Source of the DNA: Chitinophaga sp. LS1
Lineage (GTDB): Bacteria; Bacteroidota; Bacteroidia; Chitinophagales; Chitinophagaceae
Length of the DNA: 64,000 nt
Assembly: GCF_034274695.1 (NCBI RefSeq)
Contig: NZ_CP128362.1
Span: 2,294,001 to 2,358,000 of the forward strand
Reading direction: 5' to 3'
Shown here piece by piece: positions 28,613-37,918 of the stretch. Numbering within the stretch: the stretch's first letter is position 1; each line of letters begins with the position of its first letter. Position numbers and translations under genes: made by a program. The notes beneath the pieces were generated by a model that had not been told where the DNA came from, made no database searches, and was given only the letters and a program-made list of their open reading frames with translations.

Positions 28613-28755
28613 CATTCTGATACCTAATGGTGCAGGATTTCCATTTATGAGATGCTTAGGAATTTCATTTCTTTATGATACTATTTAACTAGATAGTAAA
28701 CAGGTTTTTCTATGCAAGGGAGTTACTTTTATATACAGATAAAAGTTTTGAAACT

Positions 28756-29793
28756 ATGGAATACAGACAATTAGGAGGATCAGGATTAAGAGTACCCGTA
28801 TTGAGTTTTGGGACAGCGACCTTCGGTGGTGGCAACGAGTTTTTTAAAGCATGGGGTAGCACGCAGGTAGAAGAAGCGCGTCGCCTGATAGATATCTGTT
28901 TAGAAGCTGGTGTCAATTTTTTTGACACTGCCAATGTATATTCAGCAGGAACTTCTGAAGAGATCCTGGGCAAGGCCCTGAAAGGCCTGCGCGATCAGGT
29001 CCTGATTTCTACAAAATCCACTTTCCCGTTGGGTGAAGGGGTGAATGATTATGGTTCTTCCCGTTTTAATCTTATCAAGAGCGCTGAAGCGAGTTTGAAG
29101 AGACTGGGTACAGATTATATCGATGTGTATCACCTGCATGGCTTTGATGCCAATACGCCTGTAGAGGAAACGCTGAATGCCCTGAATACGCTGGTACAGA
29201 GTGGTAAAGTGCGTTACATAGCCTGCTCTAACTTCTCCGGCTGGCACCTGATGAAGTCACTGTCAATATCTGAAAGATATGGCTGGTCTAAGTACATCGC
29301 ACACCAGGCCTACTATTCACTGGTAAACAGGGATTTTGAGTGGGAGTTGATGCCACTGGGTATCGATCAGAACGTGGGTACCATCGTATGGAGCCCGCTG
29401 GCAGCAGGCAGATTAAGTGGTAAATACCGCCGTAACCAGCCTGCACCTGCTGATTCAAGGGTAGCGCAGGGTGGTAGCCCCATTCCGGCATCTGCCATCA
29501 CTGACGAGGTGTTTTACAACATCATCGACGAACTGGAAGCTATTGCCAAAGAAGTAGAGAGAACAGTGGCGCAGGTAGCCATCAACTGGTTGCTGCAAAG
29601 ACCGACTGTTTCCAATATCATCATTGGAGCCAGGAATGAAGAACAGCTGAAACAGAATTTTGGAGCAGTAGGCTGGAACCTGACCGTAGATCAGGTAAAG
29701 CGACTGGATAAGGTAAGCGAGGTACCACCGGTGTATCCTTACTGGCACCAGCGTGAGTTCCCAATGCTGAATGCAGCGCCGAAATTGTACTAA
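28756..29793 (+). CDS. Aldo/keto reductase
   Basis: A 345-residue NADPH-dependent aldo/keto reductase with the TIM-barrel tetrad: Asp and Tyr in NFFDTANVYSAG (about residues 54-65), Lys in LISTKSTF (about 86-93) and His in DVYHLHGFD (about 122-130). IACSNFSGWHLMK and the C-terminal NIIIGARNEEQLKQNF block bind the cofactor. It belongs to the broad group of oxidoreductases that act on small carbonyls; the substrate is not evident. Single gene with a strong terminator. Confidence 0.9.
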   Translation: MEYRQLGGSGLRVPVLSFGTATFGGGNEFFKAWGSTQVEEARRLIDICLEAGVNFFDTANVYSAGTSEEILGKALKGLRDQVLISTKSTFPLGEGVNDYGSSRFNLIKSAEASLKRLGTDYIDVYHLHGFDANTPVEETLNALNTLVQSGKVRYIACSNFSGWHLMKSLSISERYGWSKYIAHQAYYSLVNRDFEWELMPLGIDQNVGTIVWSPLAAGRLSGKYRRNQPAPADSRVAQGGSPIPASAITDEVFYNIIDELEAIAKEVERTVAQVAINWLLQRPTVSNIIIGARNEEQLKQNFGAVGWNLTVDQVKRLDKVSEVPPVYPYWHQREFPMLNAAPKLY

Positions 29794-29818
29794 GGCCGTT
29801 TTCTTATAACAGAAGATT

Positions 29819-29870
29819 GCAAAGCCCTTAGAAAAATGCTTCAACATTTTTCTAAGGGCTTTGCTCGTTT
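29819..29870 (+). terminator. Strong intrinsic terminator after the aldo/keto reductase
   Basis: A perfect 20-bp stem (29819-29838 against 29845-29864) with a 6-base loop and a following CGTTTT. Confidence 0.85.
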
Positions 29871-29950
29871 TATAATAATGACGAATGGTATTTCTTTGAT
29901 GCTAACCGGATTTTTGTATTTTTATTCGGTTACTAACATTATTTAATCGC

Positions 29951-30568
29951 ATGGGTGGGGCAGATACCAGTTTCAACCAAGATATGACGAGGACACATTT
30001 GGATACTGTCTTCTTCCAGCGCATCGCAGCAGGTGATCAGACTGCATTTGCAGTTTTGGTATCCCAATACTCTAAAGTTGTGTATAGCGTCGCATACAGG
30101 CTCACAAGGTCTGTTCCCCTTTCGGAAGAGATTGTGCAGGATGTATTTCTGAAGATCTGGCTGAAAAGGGCAATGCTTGTTGATATCGTGAACTTTCCAG
30201 CTTTTCTGCATACTGTTTCAACAAATATCATCTATAGTACACTCCGGCAACAACAGAGGGATGTTTTGAGTATCAATGCGACAGACATAGAAGCGCATCA
30301 ACCTGCGGTGAATGCAACAGAAGACATAGTTCAGGACCGGGAATATGCCGGCTTATTGGAGAAGGCGATCCGCCGGTTACCAGAGCGCCAGCAACAAACC
30401 TATATACTTATTAAAAAAGAAGGGATGAAAAGAGATGCAGCCGCTGCGGCTATGAACATCTCTCCGGAAACAGTGAAATCTAATCTGGAACAGGCAATGA
30501 AGAACATCCGGGCATTTTGCCTGGCTAATCTGGACATACTGATGATTATTATCTGGTTGATCCTGTAA
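29951..30568 (+). CDS. ECF sigma factor (FecI/SigW type)
   Basis: A 205-residue sigma-70 family factor with region 2 (AFAVLVSQYSKVVYSVAYRL... EEIVQDVFLKIWLKR, about residues 34-76) and region 4 (RRLPERQQQTYILIKKEGMKRDAAAAAMNISPETVKSNLEQAMKNIRAF, about 140-188). ATG 29951 is the longest start; ATG 29984 is an alternative. With the FecR and SusC genes just downstream it forms the usual Bacteroidota trans-envelope circuit, in which substrate binding at the STN-containing receptor releases this sigma factor to transcribe the uptake operon. Confidence 0.9.
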   Translation: MGGADTSFNQDMTRTHLDTVFFQRIAAGDQTAFAVLVSQYSKVVYSVAYRLTRSVPLSEEIVQDVFLKIWLKRAMLVDIVNFPAFLHTVSTNIIYSTLRQQQRDVLSINATDIEAHQPAVNATEDIVQDREYAGLLEKAIRRLPERQQQTYILIKKEGMKRDAAAAAMNISPETVKSNLEQAMKNIRAFCLANLDILMIIIWLIL

Positions 30569-30622
30569 TTTTTTTTTATAAGTCATACCCCCAAACCTAT
30601 TTTTTAAGCGTCATTATTAATA

Positions 30623-31789
30623 ATGGATTCATTTAACCGTCTGGAAGAATTATTTCAAAGATGCATGAGTGAGCAAGCTACTAAAGAAGAAGTAGCGGAA
30701 CTGACCGACCTGTTGCGACTACCTGAAAATGAGGAGAAAGCCAGGCAGTTAATAGAACATGCTCACCTGACAGTGCCAGAAATGGAGTTGCCAATGAGTA
30801 CTATTGCATCCATTACAACCGCCATATTCCAGGCTGAAGAAAAGCAACAGCTGGTAGTGGTAAAGAAAAGTAATTTGCGCTGGGTACGGCATGCGGCTGC
30901 AATTATTCTGCTACTGGCAGTAGGTGGAGGGTATGTATGGCGGTCATACCACAAGTCTAAACCGGAGGTCCTGACGCAACAGGTATATGATATCATGCCC
31001 GGCGGAGATAAAGCAATCCTGACACTGGCAGATGGCTCTACTATCGCCTTGGATAGTATGGGAAATCAGCAGATTGCAAAACAAGGCGGGACTTCTATTT
31101 TAAAATTAGCAGGCGGCACATTAGCCTATAATCCTGAGGGCAATAGCAATGAAGTTTTATACAATAAAATCAGCACACCACGCGGAGGCCAGTTCCAGAT
31201 AACATTGCCGGATGGGTCACAGGTATGGCTCAATGCCCTATCGTCACTCCGCTTTCCGACAGCGTTTACCGAGAGTAACAGAACAGTGGAACTAACCGGT
31301 GAAGCCTATTTTGATGTACAGCAAAATGCAGCTAAACCATTCATAGTAAAGGTTGCAGGCATGAAAATAGAAGTACTGGGCACAAGTTTCAATGTTATGG
31401 CCTATCCAGATGAAAAGAGCGTTCAGACAACTTTAATGACAGGCGCAGTTAAAGTCTCAGCCACAGGACAAACCAGGCTGTTACTGCCTGGACAACAAAC
31501 ACAATTACAAAAAGATGGCAAGCTTGATGTGATATCCACCACAGACACAGAGAGCGTAATTGCATGGAAAAACGGTTATTTTAAATTCAACCAGGCAGAT
31601 TTGCCAGATGTTATGAGACAATTGGCCCGTTGGTATGATATCGACGTCAATTTTGAAGGTCCTATACCTGATTTTCGATTCGTAGGTGAACTTAAGAAGG
31701 GAGCTAGTTTATCGACCAATTTAAAAATCCTGAGTTATAGTCAGGTAAATTTTAAGATTGAAGGAAATACGCTAACAATTACTCCGTAG
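30623..31789 (+). CDS. FecR family anti-sigma factor
   Basis: A 388-residue inner-membrane anti-sigma factor. A cytoplasmic N-terminus is followed by one membrane helix (HAAAIILLLAVGGGYVW, about residues 91-107), the periplasmic FecR domain (STPRGGQFQITLPDGSQVWLNALSSLRFPTAF... VELTGEAYFDVQQN, about 188-236) and a C-terminal STN-like domain (FKFNQADLPDVMRQLARWYDIDVNFEGPI, about 320-348). It starts 54 bases after the sigma gene and senses the SusC STN domain downstream. Confidence 0.92.
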   Translation: MDSFNRLEELFQRCMSEQATKEEVAELTDLLRLPENEEKARQLIEHAHLTVPEMELPMSTIASITTAIFQAEEKQQLVVVKKSNLRWVRHAAAIILLLAVGGGYVWRSYHKSKPEVLTQQVYDIMPGGDKAILTLADGSTIALDSMGNQQIAKQGGTSILKLAGGTLAYNPEGNSNEVLYNKISTPRGGQFQITLPDGSQVWLNALSSLRFPTAFTESNRTVELTGEAYFDVQQNAAKPFIVKVAGMKIEVLGTSFNVMAYPDEKSVQTTLMTGAVKVSATGQTRLLLPGQQTQLQKDGKLDVISTTDTESVIAWKNGYFKFNQADLPDVMRQLARWYDIDVNFEGPIPDFRFVGELKKGASLSTNLKILSYSQVNFKIEGNTLTITP

Positions 31790-31998
31790 CGGTCTATATC
31801 TATTAAATATCAAACCAAAAACTAACATCATTATGAGCAGTAATCAAATGAAAAATTAACTTATTATCTAAACTGTTGTAAGCTTACTACTTAGTAAGCC
31901 GGGATTGCTACAACAACCCCGGCTGGTAGTCCTGGTTTGGCTATATGCATATAGCCTTAATGTATCGTCATTTTTCTTAACCAAAACCGACTCAAGGT
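31790..31998 (+). promoter_or_regulatory. Structured leader between fecR and susC
   Basis: A 209-base gap without a convincing gene. It holds three palindromes in a row: GCTTACTA/TAGTAAGC near 31881-31900, GCCGGG (31898-31903) with CCCGGC (31918-31923), and the perfect 18-base palindrome GGCTATATGCATATAGCC at 31939-31956. These may fold in the mRNA or bind a dimeric regulator. Overlap of the first two makes alternative structures possible. Confidence 0.35.
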
Positions 31999-34900
31999 AT
32001 GAATTTATCCATGCACGGCAAAGCCTGGCCTGGCAGCCGTTTTATGTCTTCCGAAATCTTAAAAATTATGCGCCTTGCTATTTATCTGATATTGGCCAGC
32101 TGCCTGCAGATTCATGCAAAAGGGTTTTCTCAGAAGGTCACTTTCTCCGGCAGGAATGTATCATTAACACATGTGTTGAACACTATTAAAGAGCAAACAG
32201 GGTACCTCTTCTGGTACGATGCCCGTTTAATTGAAAACGCACATCTTGTGAATGTCTCCTTGAAGGATGCCTCAATTGATGAGGCAATGTATGTCTGTTT
32301 GAAAGATCAGCCGATTACTTACAAAATTGAGGACAATACAATTGTATTAAGTCCTAAAAAAATAATTGATCCCGTGATACTATTCCGGCAGGTCATCACA
32401 GGTATCGTAAAGGATGAAAAAGGTACGCCGTTACCAGGCGTATCTGTGCGTGTAAAAGGTGCACAAAAAGGAACTTCAACCAAACCTGATGGTAGCTTTG
32501 AGCTGGATGCCCCGGCTGGAGCTACCCTCGTATTTTCTTTTGTTGGTATGGAGCAGAAGGAGGTGGTTGCAAATTCAGGCGAACCGCTCAAGATAGTGCT
32601 GGTGTCCAAAACAGGTGCCCTGAATGAAGTAGTTGTAACCGGGTTTGGTGACCGTAACAAAGGAGAACTGGGTTATAGTGCGGTAACCGTATCTGGTTTG
32701 GATGTGCAGAAAGCAACTCCAATCAACCCGATCGCAGCACTGCAGGGTATGGTGCCCGGGTTGCAGGTACAATCAGGTACCGGGGGACCTCAGGGTACCA
32801 CACGTTTCCTGATCAGAGGGAGCGCTTCTCTTGACCCTTATGGCAACCAGCCACTGGTAGTAGTGGATGACATCATCATGGACCAGGATGTAATTATGCC
32901 TAACAAAGGCAGTGATCAGGATATGGGTAACATGCTGAAAGACATCAACCCGGATGATATTGAATCTATCACTGTATTGAAAGGTGGCGCTGTAACCGCA
33001 CTGTATGGTAGCCGTGCTTCCAATGGCGTGATTCTCATCAAAACAAAAAAAGGATTTAAGCAAAAAGGTCTGGGTGTGAATGTGAGTGCTGATATCTATG
33101 CGAGCACGCCTTATAAAACAGTGGATTTCCAGGATCAATTCGGGTCAGGTTATGGTCTGAGTGACTTTGTGACTGACGCTGATGGCAACCTGAATGTGAA
33201 TCCTAATACTTATGGTTACAATTTTGGTCCTGAAATGACAGGCCAGACTGTAATTGATATCACCGGTAAAACAATTAAAAATAATCCACGTCCTCATAAT
33301 ATCCTGGATGCATTTCGCACCGGTATTACCAGAAACTTTAACGTAGGATTATCCAATGGTAGTGACCTCGGTACCTATAGAGTGTCTTATTCTAATCTGT
33401 ATTCAGAAGGTGTGACACCCAACAATGATTTGAAAAGAAATAACCTCACCTTCCGGGGTACTACTAAGATTGCCAATGTACTGACAGTAGATGCAAACAT
33501 GACTTATGTACAGAGCACTGCCCTGAACCCTGCTAATACTGGTAGCACCTATGGTACTATGAAGAACTTTGTGTATGGTGGTACACGTAACTACGATACC
33601 AAATACTGGATGAATAACTACATTGATAAAACAAACGGTGGTGTAAATAACAATGACGTAAGTGGATTGACATGGTATGTATGGTATCCTATCTATCAGA
33701 ACAGAATGACGCAGGTAGAAAATAACTTCAGGGGAAGCCTGAATCTGAAAGCAGATTTAGCCAGCCATCTCAGATGGGAGGCCCTTGCAAATGTGAACTA
33801 CATTGGTACTGAATATGATAATAAAGTAAGAGGTAAAGATGAAGGCTTCGGCAATCCAGGATATTCTACCAGCAGTACTAACAAGAGAGTAGAGCGTTAT
33901 ATGTCTAATCTGACTTATACCAATGACCTGACATCCTCCCTGAGTCTGGTCGCACAGGCTGGTGGTGAAATAGATAGAGGTACTCAGAAATATATGTATG
34001 CTGAAATGAATGGTTATATCCTGCCTGATATCTATCGTCTTTCCAACTCTTCAGGCACACCAACTGTAACGGAAGGTGCACCTAACCAATATCAGACCAG
34101 CTCCGCATTTGCACAGGCTACACTCGGCTATAAACAATATCTTTACTTAAACCTCTACGGCAGGAATGACTGGAATTCGACACTGGTTTACAATGATGGC
34201 CATGGTAACTATTCCTACTTCTATCCAGGTGCTGATGTCTCCTGGATCTTCACAGATATGTTCAAACTGCCTGCCGCATTCGATTATGGAAAGTTTCGTG
34301 TGTCTTATGCAAGCGTAGGTGGAGGTACATCTAACTATAAAGCGAATACCGGTGCTTATTCTGCTAATACACCCTATGTAAATGCAGTAGGTGATAACGT
34401 GGCTAACTATAGTTATTCTTCCAATACATTGCCTAACCAGACATTATTACCTACCCGCTCTAACAAGTTTGAAACAGGCCTTGAACTGAAACTTTTCAAA
34501 AACAGACTGGGCGCAGATATTACTTTTTACAATCAGGACAGCAAAGCACAGATCATCAGTTTCTCTGCCCCTGTTGAATCAGGTGTAAACGCTACCCTGA
34601 TCAATGGTGGAAAGGTACGTAACCGTGGATGGGAAATACGAATTAATGCTACACCTGTTAAGACAAAGAACTTCTCATGGGATACCTACTTTAACTATAC
34701 CCGCAACAGAAATAAAGTATTGACCTTGCCATATGGATTAGACTATGTAACACTGGGTAGCGGAGATGGATTCTCTGTGATTGCTAAAAAAGGTGGAGAC
34801 TATGGTACTATCATCGCTAACTATGGATATGCACTATACAACAGCCCTGATGGAAAACATAGTGAAAACAATGGAAAACATGTAATTACTACTTCCGGTG

Positions 34901-35628
34901 CGAAGAGTTCTTCTTATTATGTAAGAGCACAAAACTATGCTGATGGCACCTCCAAAAGCCCGGCAGTAGGTAATATCACCCCTGATTTCCTGGGTAACTG
35001 GCGCAATAACTTTAACTACAAAAACTGGCAGTTAGGTTTTGTACTTGACAGCAAGTTCGGTGGTAAGGTGTATTCCTTTACACATGATCTGGGTAGCTGG
35101 CTCGGTAGTATGAAGAGCACTATTCCCAACAGAAACGCTAAACTGGGTGGTTTAAAATATACCAACTCGTCAGGTGTGGATCAGGAGAATGGTATGATCA
35201 TCGATGGTGTGTACAAAGATGGTACTGTGATCACCGGTCTGGATGGTAACTCACATGACATCTCCGGAATGACGATGAAGGATGTATATGCCAATGGATG
35301 GATCAATCCAACAAGTGCTTTCGCCTATTATCAGAACACTCATAGCTGGGGAAATGGTATCCGTGAATCTTCAATGTTTACTTCTTCCTGGGTATCTCTG
35401 CAGCAGGTAAGTCTTACTTACGATATGCCGGCTAAGGTAGCCAGTAAGTTTAAAATGAATGGAATGCGTCTTTCCATTATTGGCAACAACCTGATGTACC
35501 TGTATAACAGTGCCAAAGACCATATCAATCCGGACAACCTGAACAGCAGCGGATCTGATGCATTCCAGGAGGTATCTGCTATGCCTTATATCCGCAATAT
35601 AGGTTTTCAGATCTGGGGTAGCTTCTAA
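31999..35628 (+). CDS. SusC/RagA-type TonB-dependent receptor with STN domain
   Basis: A 1209-residue outer-membrane receptor. After the signal segment (IMRLAIYLILASCLQIHAKGFSQ) come an STN domain (VSLTHVLNTIKEQTGYLFWYDARLI, about residues 52-76), a carboxypeptidase-like beta domain (ITGIVKDEKGTPLPGVSVRVKGAQKGTSTKPDGSF, about 133-167), a plug (NEVVVTGFG... TVLKGGAVTALYGSRASNGVILIKTKKG, about 207-352) and a beta-barrel ending in NIGFQIWGSF. It imports a macromolecule with the SusD lipoprotein downstream, and the STN domain links it to the FecR/ECF pair upstream. ATG 31999 gives a long start; internal ATGs at 32044 or 32068 are possible. Confidence 0.93.
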   Translation: MNLSMHGKAWPGSRFMSSEILKIMRLAIYLILASCLQIHAKGFSQKVTFSGRNVSLTHVLNTIKEQTGYLFWYDARLIENAHLVNVSLKDASIDEAMYVCLKDQPITYKIEDNTIVLSPKKIIDPVILFRQVITGIVKDEKGTPLPGVSVRVKGAQKGTSTKPDGSFELDAPAGATLVFSFVGMEQKEVVANSGEPLKIVLVSKTGALNEVVVTGFGDRNKGELGYSAVTVSGLDVQKATPINPIAALQGMVPGLQVQSGTGGPQGTTRFLIRGSASLDPYGNQPLVVVDDIIMDQDVIMPNKGSDQDMGNMLKDINPDDIESITVLKGGAVTALYGSRASNGVILIKTKKGFKQKGLGVNVSADIYASTPYKTVDFQDQFGSGYGLSDFVTDADGNLNVNPNTYGYNFGPEMTGQTVIDITGKTIKNNPRPHNILDAFRTGITRNFNVGLSNGSDLGTYRVSYSNLYSEGVTPNNDLKRNNLTFRGTTKIANVLTVDANMTYVQSTALNPANTGSTYGTMKNFVYGGTRNYDTKYWMNNYIDKTNGGVNNNDVSGLTWYVWYPIYQNRMTQVENNFRGSLNLKADLASHLRWEALANVNYIGTEYDNKVRGKDEGFGNPGYSTSSTNKRVERYMSNLTYTNDLTSSLSLVAQAGGEIDRGTQKYMYAEMNGYILPDIYRLSNSSGTPTVTEGAPNQYQTSSAFAQATLGYKQYLYLNLYGRNDWNSTLVYNDGHGNYSYFYPGADVSWIFTDMFKLPAAFDYGKFRVSYASVGGGTSNYKANTGAYSANTPYVNAVGDNVANYSYSSNTLPNQTLLPTRSNKFETGLELKLFKNRLGADITFYNQDSKAQIISFSAPVESGVNATLINGGKVRNRGWEIRINATPVKTKNFSWDTYFNYTRNRNKVLTLPYGLDYVTLGSGDGFSVIAKKGGDYGTIIANYGYALYNSPDGKHSENNGKHVITTSGAKSSSYYVRAQNYADGTSKSPAVGNITPDFLGNWRNNFNYKNWQLGFVLDSKFGGKVYSFTHDLGSWLGSMKSTIPNRNAKLGGLKYTNSSGVDQENGMIIDGVYKDGTVITGLDGNSHDISGMTMKDVYANGWINPTSAFAYYQNTHSWGNGIRESSMFTSSWVSLQQVSLTYDMPAKVASKFKMNGMRLSIIGNNLMYLYNSAKDHINPDNLNSSGSDAFQEVSAMPYIRNIGFQIWGSF

Positions 35629-35642
35629 TTTTAAAAGTAAAC

Positions 35643-37343
35643 TTGTTAAAGATGAACATTACGAATAAATTAAAATATATAATCTTGTTGCTGTTTGTAC
35701 CGGCTTTGTTTATCGGATGCAGCCGCGAAAAGTTTGCAGAAATGAATACTGATCCGGATGATCTGTTAAGTATAAATCCAGAGACAGAATTTACTTCTGC
35801 TTTATTAGCCATTAATAGTAGTAGTTTCGAGTATTATTACGATCATAACAGAGCAATGTACTACTGGACACAGTCCTTTGTAACATTAAATGGTGCCTCT
35901 TCCACAGTGTATGATGGTTCTGGTAACCTGAATCAGCGGTATAGCAATTTTTATAATAATGTAGGAAATCAGCTGGTGGATGTACAAAAACTGATCGAAA
36001 AAATGACAGGTGAGCAGCGTGAGAAGTATACTTATCTGTATGCTATATCATACATTCCGCTGGCTTATTATGCGGCTTATGTATCTGATGTACAGGGTAG
36101 CATTGCATACTCTCAGGCATTCCAGGCAAGGTATACCGGGTTGCTCACACCTGCTTATGATACACAGGAGGAATTGTTTTCCAACCTGCAGGTGAAACTG
36201 GATAGTGTTGTGCAGGTATTAAAATCCACTCCATCTGTTGAGCAGGTAAATCTGAGTACAGCTGATGTAGTATATGGTGGCGATGAAAAGAAATGGATCA
36301 GAGCGGCAAACAGTTTGCGCTTAAGATTAGCAATGCGTCTTATAAACAGGGATGCTGATGAAATGAAGACCCTGGTAGCCGATATACTGTCAGATGATGG
36401 TGGATTAATCAGCTCTAATGAAGAGAACTGGCAGTTTGTAGGCGGTGTGAACTTCGCATCTGGTGGCAACTATAATCCTCAAAGTAATGGAGATGTATCT
36501 GGTTCTAAAAACCTGATTGATTATATGTCTGCTACATCAGATCCTCGTACCAGAATTTTCTTTCAGAAATCTGATTTTACAAAAGATAAATTTGATTCTG
36601 CAAAGGCCCAGGGTAAACTGCCTGCTACATTGACATGGGATGGACAGTTGTATAGAGGGCAGTTTGCGAATCCAGCTGCGTCTTCAGTATCTTCTAACAG
36701 CTATTATTTTTCAGACATTTCTTATAGTTATAAAGGCGTAACCACCGCAGATAGATGGGTGTCTAATATCCAGGATAGATTATTTTACAATCCTGAAACC
36801 AAGGCGCATATTACATTCCCTGTTATTACTTATGCTGATGTTTGCTTTATGCGCGCAGAGCTGGCGGTAAGAGGGATCACCAGTGAAGATGCTTCAGGTC
36901 TGTATACTGCCGGTATAGAAGCTTCTATCAAGGCGTATGATGAAATGGGTAGTAATGCGTCCCTGAGTGACTATACTGCCCTGGGTGCTACTGAGATTGC
37001 AACGTACCTTTCTCAAACTGGCGTGGCATATGATGCTGCCAATGCATTGGAACAAATCTGCATTCAGGAGTATCTAAACTGTTTCAAAAATCAGAACGAA
37101 GCATGGGCAACCATCAAACGTACGGGTTATCCTTCTATGACAAGCAGTATACTTAAGAGAGAGACTGTAGTAGTAGATGGTGATACGAAGACAATGCCAA
37201 GACGCTTTATCGTTAGTTATCCTTCAATTTCTGATCTGAACTATACCAACAGATTAAATGCGATCGAAGAGATGACGAAAGATGCTGGTTTCAGTACACC
37301 AGATGACATTACCGGTCGGGTATGGTGGGATACTGCTAATTAA
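35643..37343 (+). CDS. SusD/RagB-type surface lipoprotein
   Basis: A 566-residue lipoprotein of the SusD-like group 2 family. The lipobox LFIGCSREKF puts the lipid Cys near residue 22. Helical repeat segments (EQREKYTYLYAISYIPLAYYAAYVSDVQG, KWIRAANSLRLRLAMRLIN) and the C-terminal QICIQEYLNCFKNQNEAWATIKRTGYPSM (about 475-505) are family-typical. It forms the lid over the SusC barrel. The ligand is not evident: no glycoside hydrolase is encoded beside it, so this may not be a classic polysaccharide locus. Confidence 0.9.
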   Translation: MLKMNITNKLKYIILLLFVPALFIGCSREKFAEMNTDPDDLLSINPETEFTSALLAINSSSFEYYYDHNRAMYYWTQSFVTLNGASSTVYDGSGNLNQRYSNFYNNVGNQLVDVQKLIEKMTGEQREKYTYLYAISYIPLAYYAAYVSDVQGSIAYSQAFQARYTGLLTPAYDTQEELFSNLQVKLDSVVQVLKSTPSVEQVNLSTADVVYGGDEKKWIRAANSLRLRLAMRLINRDADEMKTLVADILSDDGGLISSNEENWQFVGGVNFASGGNYNPQSNGDVSGSKNLIDYMSATSDPRTRIFFQKSDFTKDKFDSAKAQGKLPATLTWDGQLYRGQFANPAASSVSSNSYYFSDISYSYKGVTTADRWVSNIQDRLFYNPETKAHITFPVITYADVCFMRAELAVRGITSEDASGLYTAGIEASIKAYDEMGSNASLSDYTALGATEIATYLSQTGVAYDAANALEQICIQEYLNCFKNQNEAWATIKRTGYPSMTSSILKRETVVVDGDTKTMPRRFIVSYPSISDLNYTNRLNAIEEMTKDAGFSTPDDITGRVWWDTAN

Positions 37344-37350
37344 TAATTCT

Positions 37351-37385
37351 ACCGGTGGCTACATTCATAGCCACCGGTTTTTTTT
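37351..37385 (+). terminator. Intrinsic terminator after susD
   Basis: An 11-bp stem ACCGGTGGCTA / TAGCCACCGGT with a 6-base loop runs into nine T. It ends the SusCD unit but lies only about 15 bases before the next gene, so the redoxin gene may depend on read-through. Confidence 0.85.
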
Positions 37386-37399
37386 AAATTAAGTGATGT

Positions 37400-37918
37400 A
37401 TGAGGGTGTCAGTTTTACTTTTATTGATCTGTAATTTTGCAGTAGCGCAAAATGTACAGCAATTTCTAAAGCAGGTACATACACCTATGGTGGCCATTGT
37501 ATGGCTATCGCCAGAATGCCCGTTGTGCAGGAATTATACTAAACCATTGAATGAACTGAGCCGGAAATATGCCAACACAGTTACTGTGGTCGGCGTCTTT
37601 CCAGGGCATTGGTATACCCAAAAGGATTACACTGCATTTCAAAAGAAATATAAGGTCTTTTTCCCATTGTTAACTGATAGAAAGAACAAATTGGGTAAGC
37701 AGCTGCATGCATCTGTAACACCGGAAGTATGTCTCCTGAATAAAAAGGGGAAAGTGTTGTATCAGGGAGCAATTGACAACTGGGCAACTGGTTTGGGACA
37801 AACAAAAACCGGCACTGCAACAGAACATTACCTTGAAGATGCAATTACAAATACTATTGCCGGGAAAACTATATATCCAACGGTTACCAAACCAGTGGGA
37901 TGTTTTATTAATGATTAA
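37400..37918 (+). CDS. Exported redoxin / thioredoxin-like protein
   Basis: A 172-residue protein with a signal peptide (to about VAQN, residue 17) and a thioredoxin-like fold. SPECPLCRNYTKPLNELSRKYA (about residues 36-57) carries the CxxC redox pair, and TPEVCLLNKKGKVLYQGAIDNWA (about 109-131) is the cis-proline region followed by the RG/GAID strand. A third Cys near the end (KPVGCFIND) is unusual. The next gene overlaps its stop by one base. In many bacteria a redoxin domain, a cytochrome c domain and a copper monooxygenase domain form one protein; here they are split over two coupled genes. Confidence 0.8.
   Translation: MRVSVLLLLICNFAVAQNVQQFLKQVHTPMVAIVWLSPECPLCRNYTKPLNELSRKYANTVTVVGVFPGHWYTQKDYTAFQKKYKVFFPLLTDRKNKLGKQLHASVTPEVCLLNKKGKVLYQGAIDNWATGLGQTKTGTATEHYLEDAITNTIAGKTIYPTVTKPVGCFIND

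Noticed and set aside
31905..32189. 94-residue plus-strand frame overlapping the start of susC
   Set aside because: It overlaps the SusC signal and STN region in another frame and has no independent support.
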